Source: Leptospira broomii serovar Hurstbridge str. 5399
GTDB lineage: Bacteria > Spirochaetota > Leptospiria > Leptospirales > Leptospiraceae
Assembly (NCBI RefSeq): GCF_000243715.2
Contig: NZ_AHMO02000008.1
Span: 421,001-485,000, forward strand
Direction of reading: 5' to 3'
Length of the DNA: 64,000 nucleotides
The translations under genes and the position numbers were made by a program. Positions 1-8,134 of this stretch are shown here, piece after piece. The notes under the pieces are model-generated. The model was not told the origin of the DNA. It saw only the letters and a program-made list of their open reading frames with translations, and did no database searches. Each line of letters opens with the position of its first letter. Position 1 is the first letter of the stretch.

Positions 1-54
1 AAGCTATTTCAAGAAAAGTACGTCTCGTTGGAGTTCATCACCGGCGAACGTTAA
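1..54 (+). CDS. possible 3' end of an upstream gene (partial)
   Basis: The first frame reads 17 residues ending in EFITGER and then a TAA stop, 34 bases before the glyA start. It would be the C-terminal end of a gene that begins outside the window. The two other forward frames are also open for a similar distance, so the assignment is weak. I do not recognise a family from so few residues. Confidence 0.3.
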   Translation, partial: KLFQEKYVSLEFITGER

Positions 55-88
55 GATCGGCGCGTAAAGAAATATCACCGAGGAACCG

Positions 89-1336
89 ATGAAATACCTT
101 CCACAACAGGACCCTGAAATCTTTAAAGCCATCCAGGCGGAAGATAAGCGCCAGGAAGAAAACCTGGAAATGATTGCTTCGGAGAACTTCGTATCCCGGG
201 CGGTTCTAGAGGCATATACCTCCACTCTTACGAACAAATACGCGGAAGGTTATCCCGGAAAAAGATACTATAACGGCTGTGCGAACGCCGACGCCGTCGA
301 GTCCATTGCAATCGATCGAGCTAAAAAGCTATTCGGTGCCGAATATGCAAACGTCCAGCCTCATTCCGGGGCACAAGCGAATATGGCCGTCTTTCTAGCC
401 GCACTAGAACCCGGTGATTCCTTCCTTGGAATGAATTTGGCGCATGGCGGGCATTTAACTCACGGATCACCCGTGAACATAAGCGGTCGATATTATAAGC
501 CCATTCCATACGGAGTGGATCCAAAAACTGAAACTATAGATTACGATTCGATCGCTTCATTAGCAAAAGAACATAAACCGAAGCTGATCGTCGCCGGAGC
601 TTCCGCTTACTCTCGTACGATCGATTTCGCTAAATTCGGAGAAATCGCAAAAAGCGTTGGCGCCAAATTGATGGCCGACATCGCGCATATTTCCGGATTA
701 GTGGCCACCGGCTATCACCCCTCGCCGATCGGTATCTTCGATTATGTAACCACTACGACTCATAAAACTTTGCGAGGCCCGAGAGGAGGCTTGATCCTTT
801 CGACTAGCGAGAATGAAAAAATTCTGAATTCTAGAGTGTTTCCGGGAATCCAAGGCGGACCTCTCATGCACGTAATTGCGGCAAAAGCCGTTTCTTTCGG
901 AGAAGCTTTAGCGCCCGAATATAAGACTTATATCGAAACCGTTCTTGCTAACGCGAAAATGCTTGCCGAAGTTTTCGTGAAACGCGGCTTTAGAGTCGTT
1001 AGCGGCGGAACCGACAACCATTTGGTTTTGCTGGATGTTTCCGTGAAAGGCCTTACCGGAGCCCAGGCAGCGGACGGATTGGACGAGATCGGTGTTACGG
1101 TAAATAAGAACGCAATTCCTTTCGACAAGAATCCTCCGGCAGTCGCCTCCGGAATTCGACTCGGAACACCTGCCCTCACCACACGCGGGCTTAAACCTTC
1201 CGATATCGAAAAAGTCGGACATTTGATAAGCGACTTCTTGGAAAATCCGAACGATCACAAGACGATAGAAAAAGTAAAAGGCGGAGTCCGGGAGTTGACT
1301 CAGCAATTCCCGATGGACCGCTTTCGTCTAGAGTAA
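89..1336 (+). CDS. glyA: serine hydroxymethyltransferase
   Basis: This PLP enzyme converts serine and tetrahydrofolate to glycine and 5,10-methylene-THF, the main cytosolic source of one-carbon units. The 415-residue length is typical for bacterial GlyA. The signature [14 protein letters not shown] is present, with K226 the expected Schiff-base lysine. [10 protein letters not shown] (D197, H200) is the PLP-ring contact region, and the N-terminal region carries the IASENF and [12 protein letters not shown] substrate-loop motifs. A GAGGAA ribosome-binding site lies just before the ATG. The gene is complete and no odd features are visible. It is followed by a toxin-antitoxin pair of more AT-rich composition, which probably marks an insertion downstream. 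Confidence 0.98.
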   Translation: MKYLPQQDPEIFKAIQAEDKRQEENLEMIASENFVSRAVLEAYTSTLTNKYAEGYPGKRYYNGCANADAVESIAIDRAKKLFGAEYANVQPHSGAQANMAVFLAALEPGDSFLGMNLAHGGHLTHGSPVNISGRYYKPIPYGVDPKTETIDYDSIASLAKEHKPKLIVAGASAYSRTIDFAKFGEIAKSVGAKLMADIAHISGLVATGYHPSPIGIFDYVTTTTHKTLRGPRGGLILSTSENEKILNSRVFPGIQGGPLMHVIAAKAVSFGEALAPEYKTYIETVLANAKMLAEVFVKRGFRVVSGGTDNHLVLLDVSVKGLTGAQAADGLDEIGVTVNKNAIPFDKNPPAVASGIRLGTPALTTRGLKPSDIEKVGHLISDFLENPNDHKTIEKVKGGVRELTQQFPMDRFRLE

Positions 1337-1393
1337 GTTAACCGGCAAAGGTAAAAATAGCCTAAAAACCGGAGAAAATTTCCTTCATTTTAT

Positions 1394-1420
1394 CTTGACA
1401 AGTTGTTAACTTACGTCAAG
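1394..1420. promoter_or_regulatory. inverted repeat upstream of the Phd/VapC operon (putative autoregulatory operator)
   Basis: CTTGAC (1394-1399) and GTCAAG (1415-1420) form a perfect inverted repeat. Nested inside is AAGTT-GTT-AACTT. The left arm contains a TTGACA that could be a -35 box, but no convincing -10 is visible. Phd-type antitoxins usually repress their own promoter through such palindromes. The binding role is inferred. Confidence 0.4.
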
Positions 1421-1429
1421 GCTTAAAGT

Positions 1430-1669
1430 ATGAAATCCTTTCCCGTTGGTGAACTTAAATCTCATTTTTCCGAGGTTTTGGAGTATGTTAAAAATGGGGA
1501 AAAAGTAGGCATTCTTTTCGGTAAAGATAAGAAGCCCGTCGCAATGATTGTTCCCATAGAGAAAAGAACAGGCTTAAAAAGAAAAGTTGGCATTCTTGAT
1601 GGAAAAGTTAAGATTTCTTTTTCTAAGGATTTTAGTATATCCGAAGAAGAATTCCTTAATCTCCGATGA
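1430..1669 (+). CDS. type II antitoxin, Phd/YefM family
   Basis: This 79-residue protein has the Phd/YefM N-terminal fold: MKSFPVGELKSHFSEVLEYV followed by the strand KPVAMIVP. In this family that part binds operator DNA. The basic, less ordered C-terminus (KRTGLKRKVG onwards) would wrap the cognate toxin. It overlaps the downstream PIN toxin by four bases (ATGA), the usual translational coupling for this kind of pair. Both genes are more AT-rich than glyA upstream, which suggests horizontal acquisition. An inverted repeat just upstream is a plausible self-repression site. The family call is firm; the exact toxin partner class follows from the next gene. Confidence 0.85.
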   Translation: MKSFPVGELKSHFSEVLEYVKNGEKVGILFGKDKKPVAMIVPIEKRTGLKRKVGILDGKVKISFSKDFSISEEEFLNLR

Positions 1670-2064
1670 CTTATTTATTAGATACTCATGCTTTGTTGTG
1701 GGTTATTGGAGATTCAAAGCAATTAAGCAAGAAAGTTATTGAGATTATCGAAAATCAAGATAATCGAATTTTTGTTAGTTCAATTTCTTTGTGGGAAATA
1801 TCCTTAAAGTTTAGGTTAGGAAAACTTAGCCTCTCCGGTATAAAGCCAGAAGATATCTTAAGCTATCTTGAAAAATTAAATATTAATTCCATTGAACTTA
1901 GCCCTGAAGAAGCTTTATTATACCATAAATTGAAGGAGAGTTTTCACAAGGATCCCTTTGACAGAATGATTATATGGCAATGTATTTCCAAAAAATATAC
2001 TTTGATTTCAAAAGATTCCATGATGAAAAAGTATAAAGTCTCCGGATTAAAGGCTATCTGGTGA
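1666..2064 (+). CDS. type II toxin, PIN-domain ribonuclease (VapC-like)
   Basis: A 132-residue PIN-domain protein. The acidic residues expected to hold the catalytic metals are visible: D6 in YLLDTHALLW, E44 in SSISLWEIS, D96/D99 in HKDPFDRM and D117 in LISKD. VapC-type toxins cleave tRNA or rRNA and are neutralised by the antitoxin encoded immediately upstream. THALLW together with DPFDRM is the subfamily commonly paired with Phd/YefM antitoxins rather than VapB. The reading frame is intact, so the module is probably functional. The RNA target cannot be predicted from sequence. Confidence 0.88.
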   Translation: MTYLLDTHALLWVIGDSKQLSKKVIEIIENQDNRIFVSSISLWEISLKFRLGKLSLSGIKPEDILSYLEKLNINSIELSPEEALLYHKLKESFHKDPFDRMIIWQCISKKYTLISKDSMMKKYKVSGLKAIW

Positions 2065-2444
2065 AATTTACCCATAGCGTATAACTACCTACTCTTAAGA
2101 GCTGGTTTAAAATCGCTCAACCGCGGTTAACTTCTGCAAGCCTCGTGAGTTGCTACTCCTCGACAAGCCAATACGGCCGCAGCGAGCTTATCCGAACCAC
2201 AGGTCGGACGGGATCGCCTAAATTACTCATCGCGATTCCATTTCGGAAACGATTTCAAAAAAAGAATTCCGAGCAAACGGGACTAGATCCTTGTATGTAA
2301 GAGAATTTTAGAAAAGAAGAGGCCCAAAGCGGAATTCGTTCAGGCAATCTTGATATGGAACTTAGTGGTCTTTTTGATAAAATCTGATCTTAGTCGGCGT
2401 TGTCTTGAAACTCATGGCGCCTCTAAGGAATTTTTCGACCTATC
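2065..2444. other. intergenic stretch, no gene seen
   Basis: About 380 bases between the PIN toxin and the small minus-strand gene. I see no convincing coding sequence, RNA gene or strong hairpin. The base composition changes from the AT-rich toxin to GC-richer sequence around 2150-2220. Confidence 0.5.
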
Positions 2445-2612
2445 TTATTTTGTTTCCTTGCATTCAGTTCTCCATTTGAGAACTCCTGCGACATCCGCCT
2501 TGGTTGCGGCTTGGCATTCTTCGAGTGAACTGAAATTTCCTATAGTCGAATAACCTCTTGTGGCATACAACCAAAGAACCCAAACACTCAATATCAACAT
2601 TAACTTCTTCAT
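2445..2612 (-). CDS. small exported protein, 55 residues
   Basis: A 55-residue reading frame that is easily missed because of its size. It starts ATG at 2612, preceded by a strong GGAGGA ribosome-binding site about 8 bases upstream. The N-terminus (MKKLMLILSVWVLWLYA) is a classical short signal sequence with two lysines and a hydrophobic core. The mature part is about 35 residues and contains two cysteines (in EECQAAT and RTECKETK) that could form one disulfide in the periplasm. I do not recognise a family. The signal peptide plus Shine-Dalgarno make it likely real. It stands alone, convergent to the toxin-antitoxin operon. Confidence 0.65.
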   Translation of the reverse strand: MKKLMLILSVWVLWLYATRGYSTIGNFSSLEECQAATKADVAGVLKWRTECKETK

Positions 2613-3085
2613 GTGAATTGTCCTCCGAACAACAATCTTTTCTTAAGTTAGGTCAAATTCCTTTTCGCACCAGCCAGGTTTAGAACCTTGAGCGTCCTAA
2701 TTTTGGACATCTGTTTTAACAAACTCGAATCGGTAATTTATAATAATACGACGGAGTGTAGCAAATCCGCATTACTAAAGTTTGAATAATTTTTTACCGA
2801 TAAAGATTTTTATTAAATGAATTAATAAAACGATCACCTAAAATAAATTTTTCGGCATACTCCATCTAGATAAAAAGGATTACGAGGTTTTTTACTTCGA
2901 ATCGCCATCTGCATTAATTTATTGACAAACCGGATCTAAATCCGGCCTTAAATTTCTTATTTTCTGTGAAGTCCGCAATCACCCGGGACCCTTTCGCGAA
3001 TTCGAAAAGCTTATAGATTCGTCCAAAATAATTGTTTCATATCTCGGATATTCCATCAATTTAATCTTAAAGTGAGGAATACTCT
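2613..3085. other. intergenic stretch upstream of the SDR gene
   Basis: About 470 AT-rich bases between divergent genes, without a supported gene. The only clear structure is a perfect CCGGAT-CTAA-ATCCGG dyad at 2930-2945, eight bases after the start of a TTGACA hexamer (2922-2927). It could be a promoter with an overlapping operator, but the match to a -10 box is poor. A second small dyad, GTCC/GGAC, lies near 2695-2710. Confidence 0.4.
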
Positions 3086-3784
3086 ATGAGCAAGCAAATC
3101 GCGATTGTAACCGGAGCAAGCAGAGGAATCGGAAAGCAGGTATCGAAGGAGCTCGCGGCATCCGGCGTTCATGTGCTTTGTTGCTCAAGAAAGAGTTCCG
3201 ACTCGGCAAAAACGGTTAATGAAATTGAAGAGAAAGGCGGTTCTGGTGAAGCTTGGGAGTTGGATGTGGCCGATCCGAACTCGATCCAGAAATTTCTGAA
3301 AGAAGTATTAAAGAAACATTCCAAAATCGATATATTGGTGAATAATGCCGGAATTTATTTGGATAGCGGAAACATCGAGACCTCTTCCCTCCAAAACTTA
3401 AATAAGACCTTAGAAACGAATCTTATCGGACCTTACTTATTAGCGAAAGAAATTCTTCCTGTTATGAAGAGGAATAAATTCGGTCGAATCGTTAATGTAA
3501 GTTCCGGATTGGGGCAATTGTCCGATATGGGACCCGGCTACGCTGCATATCGAATCTCTAAGGCGGGATTGAATGCTCTTACTAAAATTCTGGATTCCGA
3601 AGCCGGAAGCGGGAATATTAAGGTAAACTCGATTTGTCCGGGTTGGGTTCGAACCGATATGGGAGGAGCCGGCGCAACCCGATCCATTGAACAGGGTGCG
3701 GAAACGATAGTCTGGGCGGCGCTCCTAGCAGACGACGGCCCTCGAGGAAAATTCTTACGCGATAAGAAGGAAATTCCTTGGTGA
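3086..3784 (+). CDS. short-chain dehydrogenase/reductase
   Basis: A 232-residue classical SDR of the Rossmann fold. The cofactor loop TGASRGIG is at residues 9-16, NNAG at 86-89, the catalytic serine at 139/140 in NVSSG, and the catalytic pair Y155/K159 in YRISK. After the active site comes PGWVRTDMGG, the usual nucleotide-amide contact. Family members oxidise or reduce small alcohols, ketones or sugars with NAD(P)H. The substrate cannot be read from sequence. The start is supported by GTGAGGAAT upstream. The gene appears monocistronic and convergent to the two-component system downstream. Confidence 0.9.
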   Translation: MSKQIAIVTGASRGIGKQVSKELAASGVHVLCCSRKSSDSAKTVNEIEEKGGSGEAWELDVADPNSIQKFLKEVLKKHSKIDILVNNAGIYLDSGNIETSSLQNLNKTLETNLIGPYLLAKEILPVMKRNKFGRIVNVSSGLGQLSDMGPGYAAYRISKAGLNALTKILDSEAGSGNIKVNSICPGWVRTDMGGAGATRSIEQGAETIVWAALLADDGPRGKFLRDKKEIPW

Positions 3785-3830
3785 AAGTAATCGGATAAAG
3801 TTCTAAAATAACAAACTCTGATCGAAGCGA

Positions 3831-4571
3831 TTATTTCTTAAATAACTGCTTGATTCTTTCCACGAACTCGCGTCCTACAGGGAGATTTGTTTCGTCTTCG
3901 TTCTTTAGAAAAAGTGAATATGAACCTCCCGGTTGGGATTTTGTGGCGGCGATAAAGGTCTTATTGACGATGTATTTCCTATGGACTCTAAGGAAATCGT
4001 CTTTAGAAAGTTGTTTTTCGAAATCGCCCAATAATCGAGGAGTTTCGAAATCTCCGTTTTTCGTATGTAATATCGAATGTTTCCCGTTTGCAGTTAAATA
4101 AAAAACGTCGGACGAAAGCACTCGATGAATCAAGCCCTTCTCTCTGAAAATCAGTACCGGATCGGATTCTCCTTCCGGCCTTTGCTTTGAAATTGCCCGT
4201 AGTCTTAATTGTTCAATGGCCCTTGTCATGCAAACGTCGAATCTCTCTTTTGAATACGGCTTTAAAAGATAATCGCAGGCTCCGACTTCGAAGGCCGTTA
4301 AAGTGTGCTCTCTATAAGCTGTAGTAAAAATCACGACCGGCATCGAAGATCCCGATTCTTCCAAAACCTGGAGCCCGGTTTTTTCCGGAAGGTTAATATC
4401 CAGAAAAACAAGATCAAACTCGCCTTTGGAAAGCAGGTCGACTGCCTGAACTCCTGTCCGCGCAATTCCGGAAACTTCGCAATTTTTCCAATGCTGCAAA
4501 TAGTTTCTAAGTAAATCTCTCGCAGGGACCTCGTCTTCGACGACAAGAACTTTATAAAGTTCGCCCATCAT
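3831..4571 (-). CDS. LytTR-family response regulator
   Basis: A 246-residue regulator with an N-terminal receiver domain (residues 6-120) and a C-terminal LytTR DNA-binding domain (about 140-245). The phospho-acceptor is D58 in LVFLDINLP, with acidic residues E12/D13 and a conserved lysine in LLKPYSK. The LytTR part shows FLRVHRKYIVNK and LPVGREF, typical of the AlgR/LytR/YehT group. It overlaps the upstream kinase gene by four bases (ATGA), so the two form one transcription unit. LytTR regulators usually control a nearby membrane or surface gene. The divergent outer-membrane protein gene is the obvious candidate target, but that is inference. Confidence 0.93.
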   Translation of the reverse strand: MMGELYKVLVVEDEVPARDLLRNYLQHWKNCEVSGIARTGVQAVDLLSKGEFDLVFLDINLPEKTGLQVLEESGSSMPVVIFTTAYREHTLTAFEVGACDYLLKPYSKERFDVCMTRAIEQLRLRAISKQRPEGESDPVLIFREKGLIHRVLSSDVFYLTANGKHSILHTKNGDFETPRLLGDFEKQLSKDDFLRVHRKYIVNKTFIAATKSQPGGSYSLFLKNEDETNLPVGREFVERIKQLFKK

Positions 4572-5611
4572 AGAGCCTCGTATTCCAATAATAGAGTATT
4601 CTTTCCCAATCTTTTTTCCAAATTTAGCTCTGCTTTTCCGAAATTATATTCTAGCCTAGATTGAATATTCTCCAAAGTTCTAGAGAATTCCGATTTTTTT
4701 CTCTCTATCGGAACCCCGGTTACTGCCGGTTTTCCTTTTCCATTATCGACGATCGTTATCCGCACTCTTCCGTCGGCTGTCTCCGCGAATAATTCCAGCT
4801 TACCCGGTTCCGATAAGGATTCCAGTCCGTGCTTAAAGCTGTTTTCTACGAGCGGTTGTAAAGTTAACGGCGGGATGCGGAGTCTAGAAAAATCCCCGGT
4901 CAGCCGAGTCTGAACCATGAGCGAATCCGAAAACCGAAGACGCTGTAATTCCAAGTAATTAACGGTAAATTTCCATTCTTCCTCAAAAGGGATTAAGCGA
5001 TCGTAAATTCTATCTGATAAAAAACGATACGTGTCTGCCAGGATAATCAGGGCATCGTCCGCTTTTTTAGGATCGGTAACGAGAAGGGCATGAACCGTAT
5101 TCAACGTATTAAACAGGTAATGAGGATCCATCCGATTCTGTAAGGTTCGATATTGAATGTCCTTTAATTCGGATTCGGTCTTCTTCTTTCTCTCTATCAG
5201 CAGTTGCATGGACTTTTCAAGAAATGAAATAAATATCGCTAAGATTAAACTTCCTAAAAGAATATTATAAGAACCGCCGTGCGGCCTTTCCAAGCCGTCC
5301 CCTGCAAGTAAAATGACGTGGAGTATTCCTCCCGCAGCTACGCCGAATACGGCGGCAAAACCGGATGCGATTACTAAGAAAGCTCCGGTGCTAAAAGGCC
5401 CCCATTTTTTGCCGTTAATGAATTCCGCGGCAAATTCCACGATGGAACAAACCGAATGAGTAGTAACTTGGGTCGCCAAAAATACTTTCCAAAAAGGGGA
5501 TGGAGAATTGTGAGCGACTAACAGCGAATTCATCGTCCCTAGGATGGTATTGATCGTAAACCAGAACACAACTTTGAATACTCGTATTCTGAAATCCATT
5601 CCCTTCCCCAT
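4568..5611 (-). CDS. LytS/YehU-type sensor histidine kinase
   Basis: A 347-residue membrane kinase. The N-terminal 135 residues contain about four hydrophobic segments and no recognisable sensing domain. The His_kinase motif NRMDPHYLFNTLN places the phosphorylated histidine at H164. A GHKL ATPase domain follows, with the N-box PLVENSFKHG and the G-box VDNGKGKP. This is the kinase class that pairs with LytTR regulators, and its partner gene overlaps its 3' end by four bases. The signal is unknown. Its start is preceded by GGGGAAAG-like purines on the minus strand. Confidence 0.93.
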   Translation of the reverse strand: MGKGMDFRIRVFKVVFWFTINTILGTMNSLLVAHNSPSPFWKVFLATQVTTHSVCSIVEFAAEFINGKKWGPFSTGAFLVIASGFAAVFGVAAGGILHVILLAGDGLERPHGGSYNILLGSLILAIFISFLEKSMQLLIERKKKTESELKDIQYRTLQNRMDPHYLFNTLNTVHALLVTDPKKADDALIILADTYRFLSDRIYDRLIPFEEEWKFTVNYLELQRLRFSDSLMVQTRLTGDFSRLRIPPLTLQPLVENSFKHGLESLSEPGKLELFAETADGRVRITIVDNGKGKPAVTGVPIERKKSEFSRTLENIQSRLEYNFGKAELNLEKRLGKNTLLLEYEAL

Positions 5612-5718
5612 TGCTCAATATCTTAACAAATCTTTCCCCTAGTCGATTCGCTTTTTTGTCCATCATTCCATCGAAAGTAGCGTTTATTCCGGAAATGGAT
5701 TTTTAACGGGAAATCATG

Positions 5719-5746
5719 TAGACTAGGCGGTTTTCTAGAAAGTCTA
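5719..5746. promoter_or_regulatory. dyad between the kinase and the divergent porin gene
   Basis: TAGACT (5719-5724) and AGTCTA (5741-5746) are perfect inverted repeats separated by 16 bases, with a further CTAG in between. The dyad lies in the divergent control region about 90 bases before the barrel-protein start. A further TACGTTAGC at about 5773-5781 is one base off a LytTR half-site. Binding by the neighbouring LytTR regulator is a guess. Confidence 0.3.
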
Positions 5747-5835
5747 GTAGACAGCAGAAGGAAATTTCGATTACGTTAGCAGGAAATAATTTCTCTCTCC
5801 TATGCATTGCGTGGGGAAATCTCAGGGGGCCTTCC

Positions 5836-7275
5836 TTGAAAATTCGAAACATTACAAAGCTAACTCTTATCGCCGTCTCCTTCTCGATCCCGATTATGAT
5901 GAGCGCTGAAGAAATTGTAACAACCAAAAAAGACGAACCCGACGGATTTTACGGCCTAAAAGTAAACGGCGTCGTTTCGGGATCGTACGGACAACGACTC
6001 AGAGATAAAGCTTCCGGGATTTCCAATGCATATCCGAACGACGAAACCGGCTTTTCCACACCCTGGACCTTATTGATGATTAATAAGGAATGGAAGGAAA
6101 CCGGAATTGGATTAGAGCTATGGGGGGAATTACTTCGAGCCAGCCAGTTTTCGGCTGATACCAAAGTCGATGGCGGAACGAAATCGAATCCTTATACTCT
6201 CGGCATCCGGCATGCACTTATAAGAAAGACATGGGAAACGAATCTAGGGACCTATTCCCTTACTTTCGGAATGCAGGAACTCCCTCACACTTATACCCAA
6301 TGGAAGAACTATTGGCAATGGCGATATGTGGATAAGGGGCCGTTGGAAAGTTTAGGATTTGCTCAGGCACCTGCCGATATCGGTGTCGGAGCGAACGGAA
6401 AATGGGATTCCATTTCGGCGCAGATAATATTCTCCAATGGAGAAGGATACAGACAGAGCCAAAATACGGACTCTTCCGCAATCGACGTTGCATCAAGAAT
6501 ATCTTATGAACCTAAGATAGATGAAAATACCCGGTTCGGAATACACTTCTTTGCGAGACAGGCTAATTTTGCCGGTGCGGCGGGGACCGATTGTAGAAAA
6601 GGAACAACCTGTTTACCTACCGATAATAATCCGGCCACTATATTGCAAAAAGATATCCGCGCCCTGCAGAGCACTTCTTACGCGGTAGAAACGGATTTTG
6701 ATAAGAGAAAATTAATCAATTTCGGACTCGGTTGGGTTTGGCGGAAGCAATACGGCGGAGCGATCGTAGACAGAGCCAAACCGCTATCCCCGCCGCTTTC
6801 ACCGGGCGTCGACTCCACCGGCACGGCCGCCTATGCGTGGTTAGCCGTCGGTTGGGAATCCGTTCGAATCATAGGAAGGATGGAGGGCGGTTCCGGGCAT
6901 GACGGAGTTTTAGCGGCTGATCGTGCGAAGATCACGGAAATACTTCCTGGAGTTCCCGAATCCGTAGGCTGGTCTCAAGTTCCAGGCAGCCCTGTCCGCG
7001 GCTCGTCGGGATATTCCTCTCATGCATCTTATCGAAAAGGTTCGGTATTTATCGAATGGATCGTTGCAGAGACGATCAAACTATCCTTTGGATACTCCGA
7101 GACGAGAAACAGAGATGTAAACGGAGGGCGCGAAAAAACATATGTGGATCAAACAGGAACAGTCCGAACCTCGGCGGATTACCTAGGACAATTCTCTGCG
7201 AATACTGGAAATCCGATCGCATCATACGGACAACTTGGTAAAGAGTGGGCGTTCTGGACAACCGTGGAATTTTAA
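5836..7275 (+). CDS. outer-membrane beta-barrel protein (porin-like)
   Basis: A 479-residue exported protein. It starts at TTG with an AGGGGG ribosome-binding site six bases upstream. A signal peptide (residues 1-24, ending IPIMMSAEE) is followed by repeated amphipathic strands rich in aromatic and glycine residues (for example GSYGQRL, ELWGELLRASQF, TNLGTYSLTFGMQEL). It ends in WAFWTTVEF, the terminal phenylalanine typical of barrels inserted by BamA. The overall architecture fits a channel of the porin/alginate-export type. I cannot assign a substrate. It is followed 16 bases later by a FecR-domain gene, and the two probably form an operon next to the LytTR two-component system. Confidence 0.7.
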   Translation: MKIRNITKLTLIAVSFSIPIMMSAEEIVTTKKDEPDGFYGLKVNGVVSGSYGQRLRDKASGISNAYPNDETGFSTPWTLLMINKEWKETGIGLELWGELLRASQFSADTKVDGGTKSNPYTLGIRHALIRKTWETNLGTYSLTFGMQELPHTYTQWKNYWQWRYVDKGPLESLGFAQAPADIGVGANGKWDSISAQIIFSNGEGYRQSQNTDSSAIDVASRISYEPKIDENTRFGIHFFARQANFAGAAGTDCRKGTTCLPTDNNPATILQKDIRALQSTSYAVETDFDKRKLINFGLGWVWRKQYGGAIVDRAKPLSPPLSPGVDSTGTAAYAWLAVGWESVRIIGRMEGGSGHDGVLAADRAKITEILPGVPESVGWSQVPGSPVRGSSGYSSHASYRKGSVFIEWIVAETIKLSFGYSETRNRDVNGGREKTYVDQTGTVRTSADYLGQFSANTGNPIASYGQLGKEWAFWTTVEF

Positions 7276-7291
7276 TGGAGAATAATAGAAC

Positions 7292-8023
7292 ATGAAACGG
7301 AAAATCTTTTTAGCGATATCGTTCGGGTTGACGTTTGGAGCTTTAGTCGTCCTTAGTCAAGGAACAAGCGATAAGGATGCGAGAGCATCGTTTCTCGTAG
7401 GTAAAGTGCAAGTTCAGAAGTCCGGAAGCGGTCCTTGGACTCAGCTAAAATTAGGGGATGCGGTTAACGAAGGGGACATTCTTTCCACCGGTAACGCTTC
7501 GAAAGCCACCTTATTATATCGAGGCTCCGAATTTCGCGTTCTTCCGAATTCAAGATTGAAACTGACCAAACTTCATAACGATACCAAGGACGGGAACCTT
7601 GAAGTTCAAAACGGATTCGCATGGTTTCATGTCGTAAAGTTGAACGGAAAGAAATTCGAAGTTTCGACTCCTACAAACACAGCAGGTGTTAGAGGAACGT
7701 CTTTTTCCGCTTTCTATGAAACAAAATCCAAGGATTCGGGATTCTGTACTTGCGAAGGAAAAGTCGCGCTGACTGGAAACGGTGAAAAAGAGGAAGGAAG
7801 AATTCAGGAAAAAGGAAACGGAGGATATTATCCGGGAGAGGGCGGCGGACCCAAGAGAACTTCTTACGAAGGGATAATCGTGAAATTCAAAGCATTTCCG
7901 CCTTTCAAAGAATTAATGAAAAAGAATATATCGCTCAAAAACTGTCTTTCCTGCCATACTCCTCAAGGTTGGACTCATGAACAAATGGTCCCGATGGACG
8001 AAACCTATGGAGCTTCGAAGTGA
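7292..8023 (+). CDS. FecR-domain periplasmic protein with C-terminal CxxCH haem motif
   Basis: A 243-residue exported protein. After a signal peptide (about 1-22) it has a FecR domain (about 40-145): GDAVNEGDILSTGNASKATL, YRGSEFRVLPNS and STPTNTAGVRGTSFSAF. FecR domains usually sense or scaffold at the cell surface. The unusual part is the C-terminus, which carries CLSCH at residues 218-222, a covalent haem c attachment motif. It is followed by HEQMVPMDE, whose methionines could be the distal haem ligand. It lies 16 bases after the barrel protein gene. No FecA-type receptor or ECF sigma factor is nearby, so the classical iron-signalling role is unlikely. A redox or ligand-sensing role is inferred only. 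Confidence 0.82.
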   Translation: MKRKIFLAISFGLTFGALVVLSQGTSDKDARASFLVGKVQVQKSGSGPWTQLKLGDAVNEGDILSTGNASKATLLYRGSEFRVLPNSRLKLTKLHNDTKDGNLEVQNGFAWFHVVKLNGKKFEVSTPTNTAGVRGTSFSAFYETKSKDSGFCTCEGKVALTGNGEKEEGRIQEKGNGGYYPGEGGGPKRTSYEGIIVKFKAFPPFKELMKKNISLKNCLSCHTPQGWTHEQMVPMDETYGASK

Positions 8024-8036
8024 CAAAGACGCAAAA

Positions 8037-8060
8037 TGTTAGGGACTTTACTCCCTAACA
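8037..8060 (+). terminator. terminator-like hairpin after the FecR gene
   Basis: TGTTAGGGA (8037-8045) pairs perfectly with TCCCTAACA (8052-8060) across a 6-base loop. The run after it is AT-rich rather than a clean T-tract, so termination may be moderate. It sits 14 bases after the FecR stop codon. Confidence 0.65.
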
Positions 8061-8101
8061 TAATATATATAGCTTCTTAAGTTTTTTATAATCTTCTTTT
8101 A

Positions 8102-8128
8102 AAATCGGGCGGCGGAGCCGCCTGATTT
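8102..8128 (-). terminator. Rho-independent terminator of the large-lipoprotein operon
   Basis: AAATC-G-GGCGGC-GGA-GCCGCC-T-GATTT forms a long GC-rich stem with a 3-base loop. Read on the minus strand it directly follows the 1025-residue lipoprotein gene and ends in ATTTTAAAA. Confidence 0.8.
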
Positions 8129-8134
8129 CGTTTA

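Noticed and set aside
2350..2553. 67-codon plus-strand frame
   Set aside because: It is antisense to the better supported small exported protein, which has a Shine-Dalgarno site and signal peptide.
2922..2953. promoter with overlapping CCGGAT dyad upstream of the SDR gene
   Set aside because: The spacing to the nearest -10-like hexamer is 19-20 bases and the site is over 130 bases from the gene, so I do not call a promoter.
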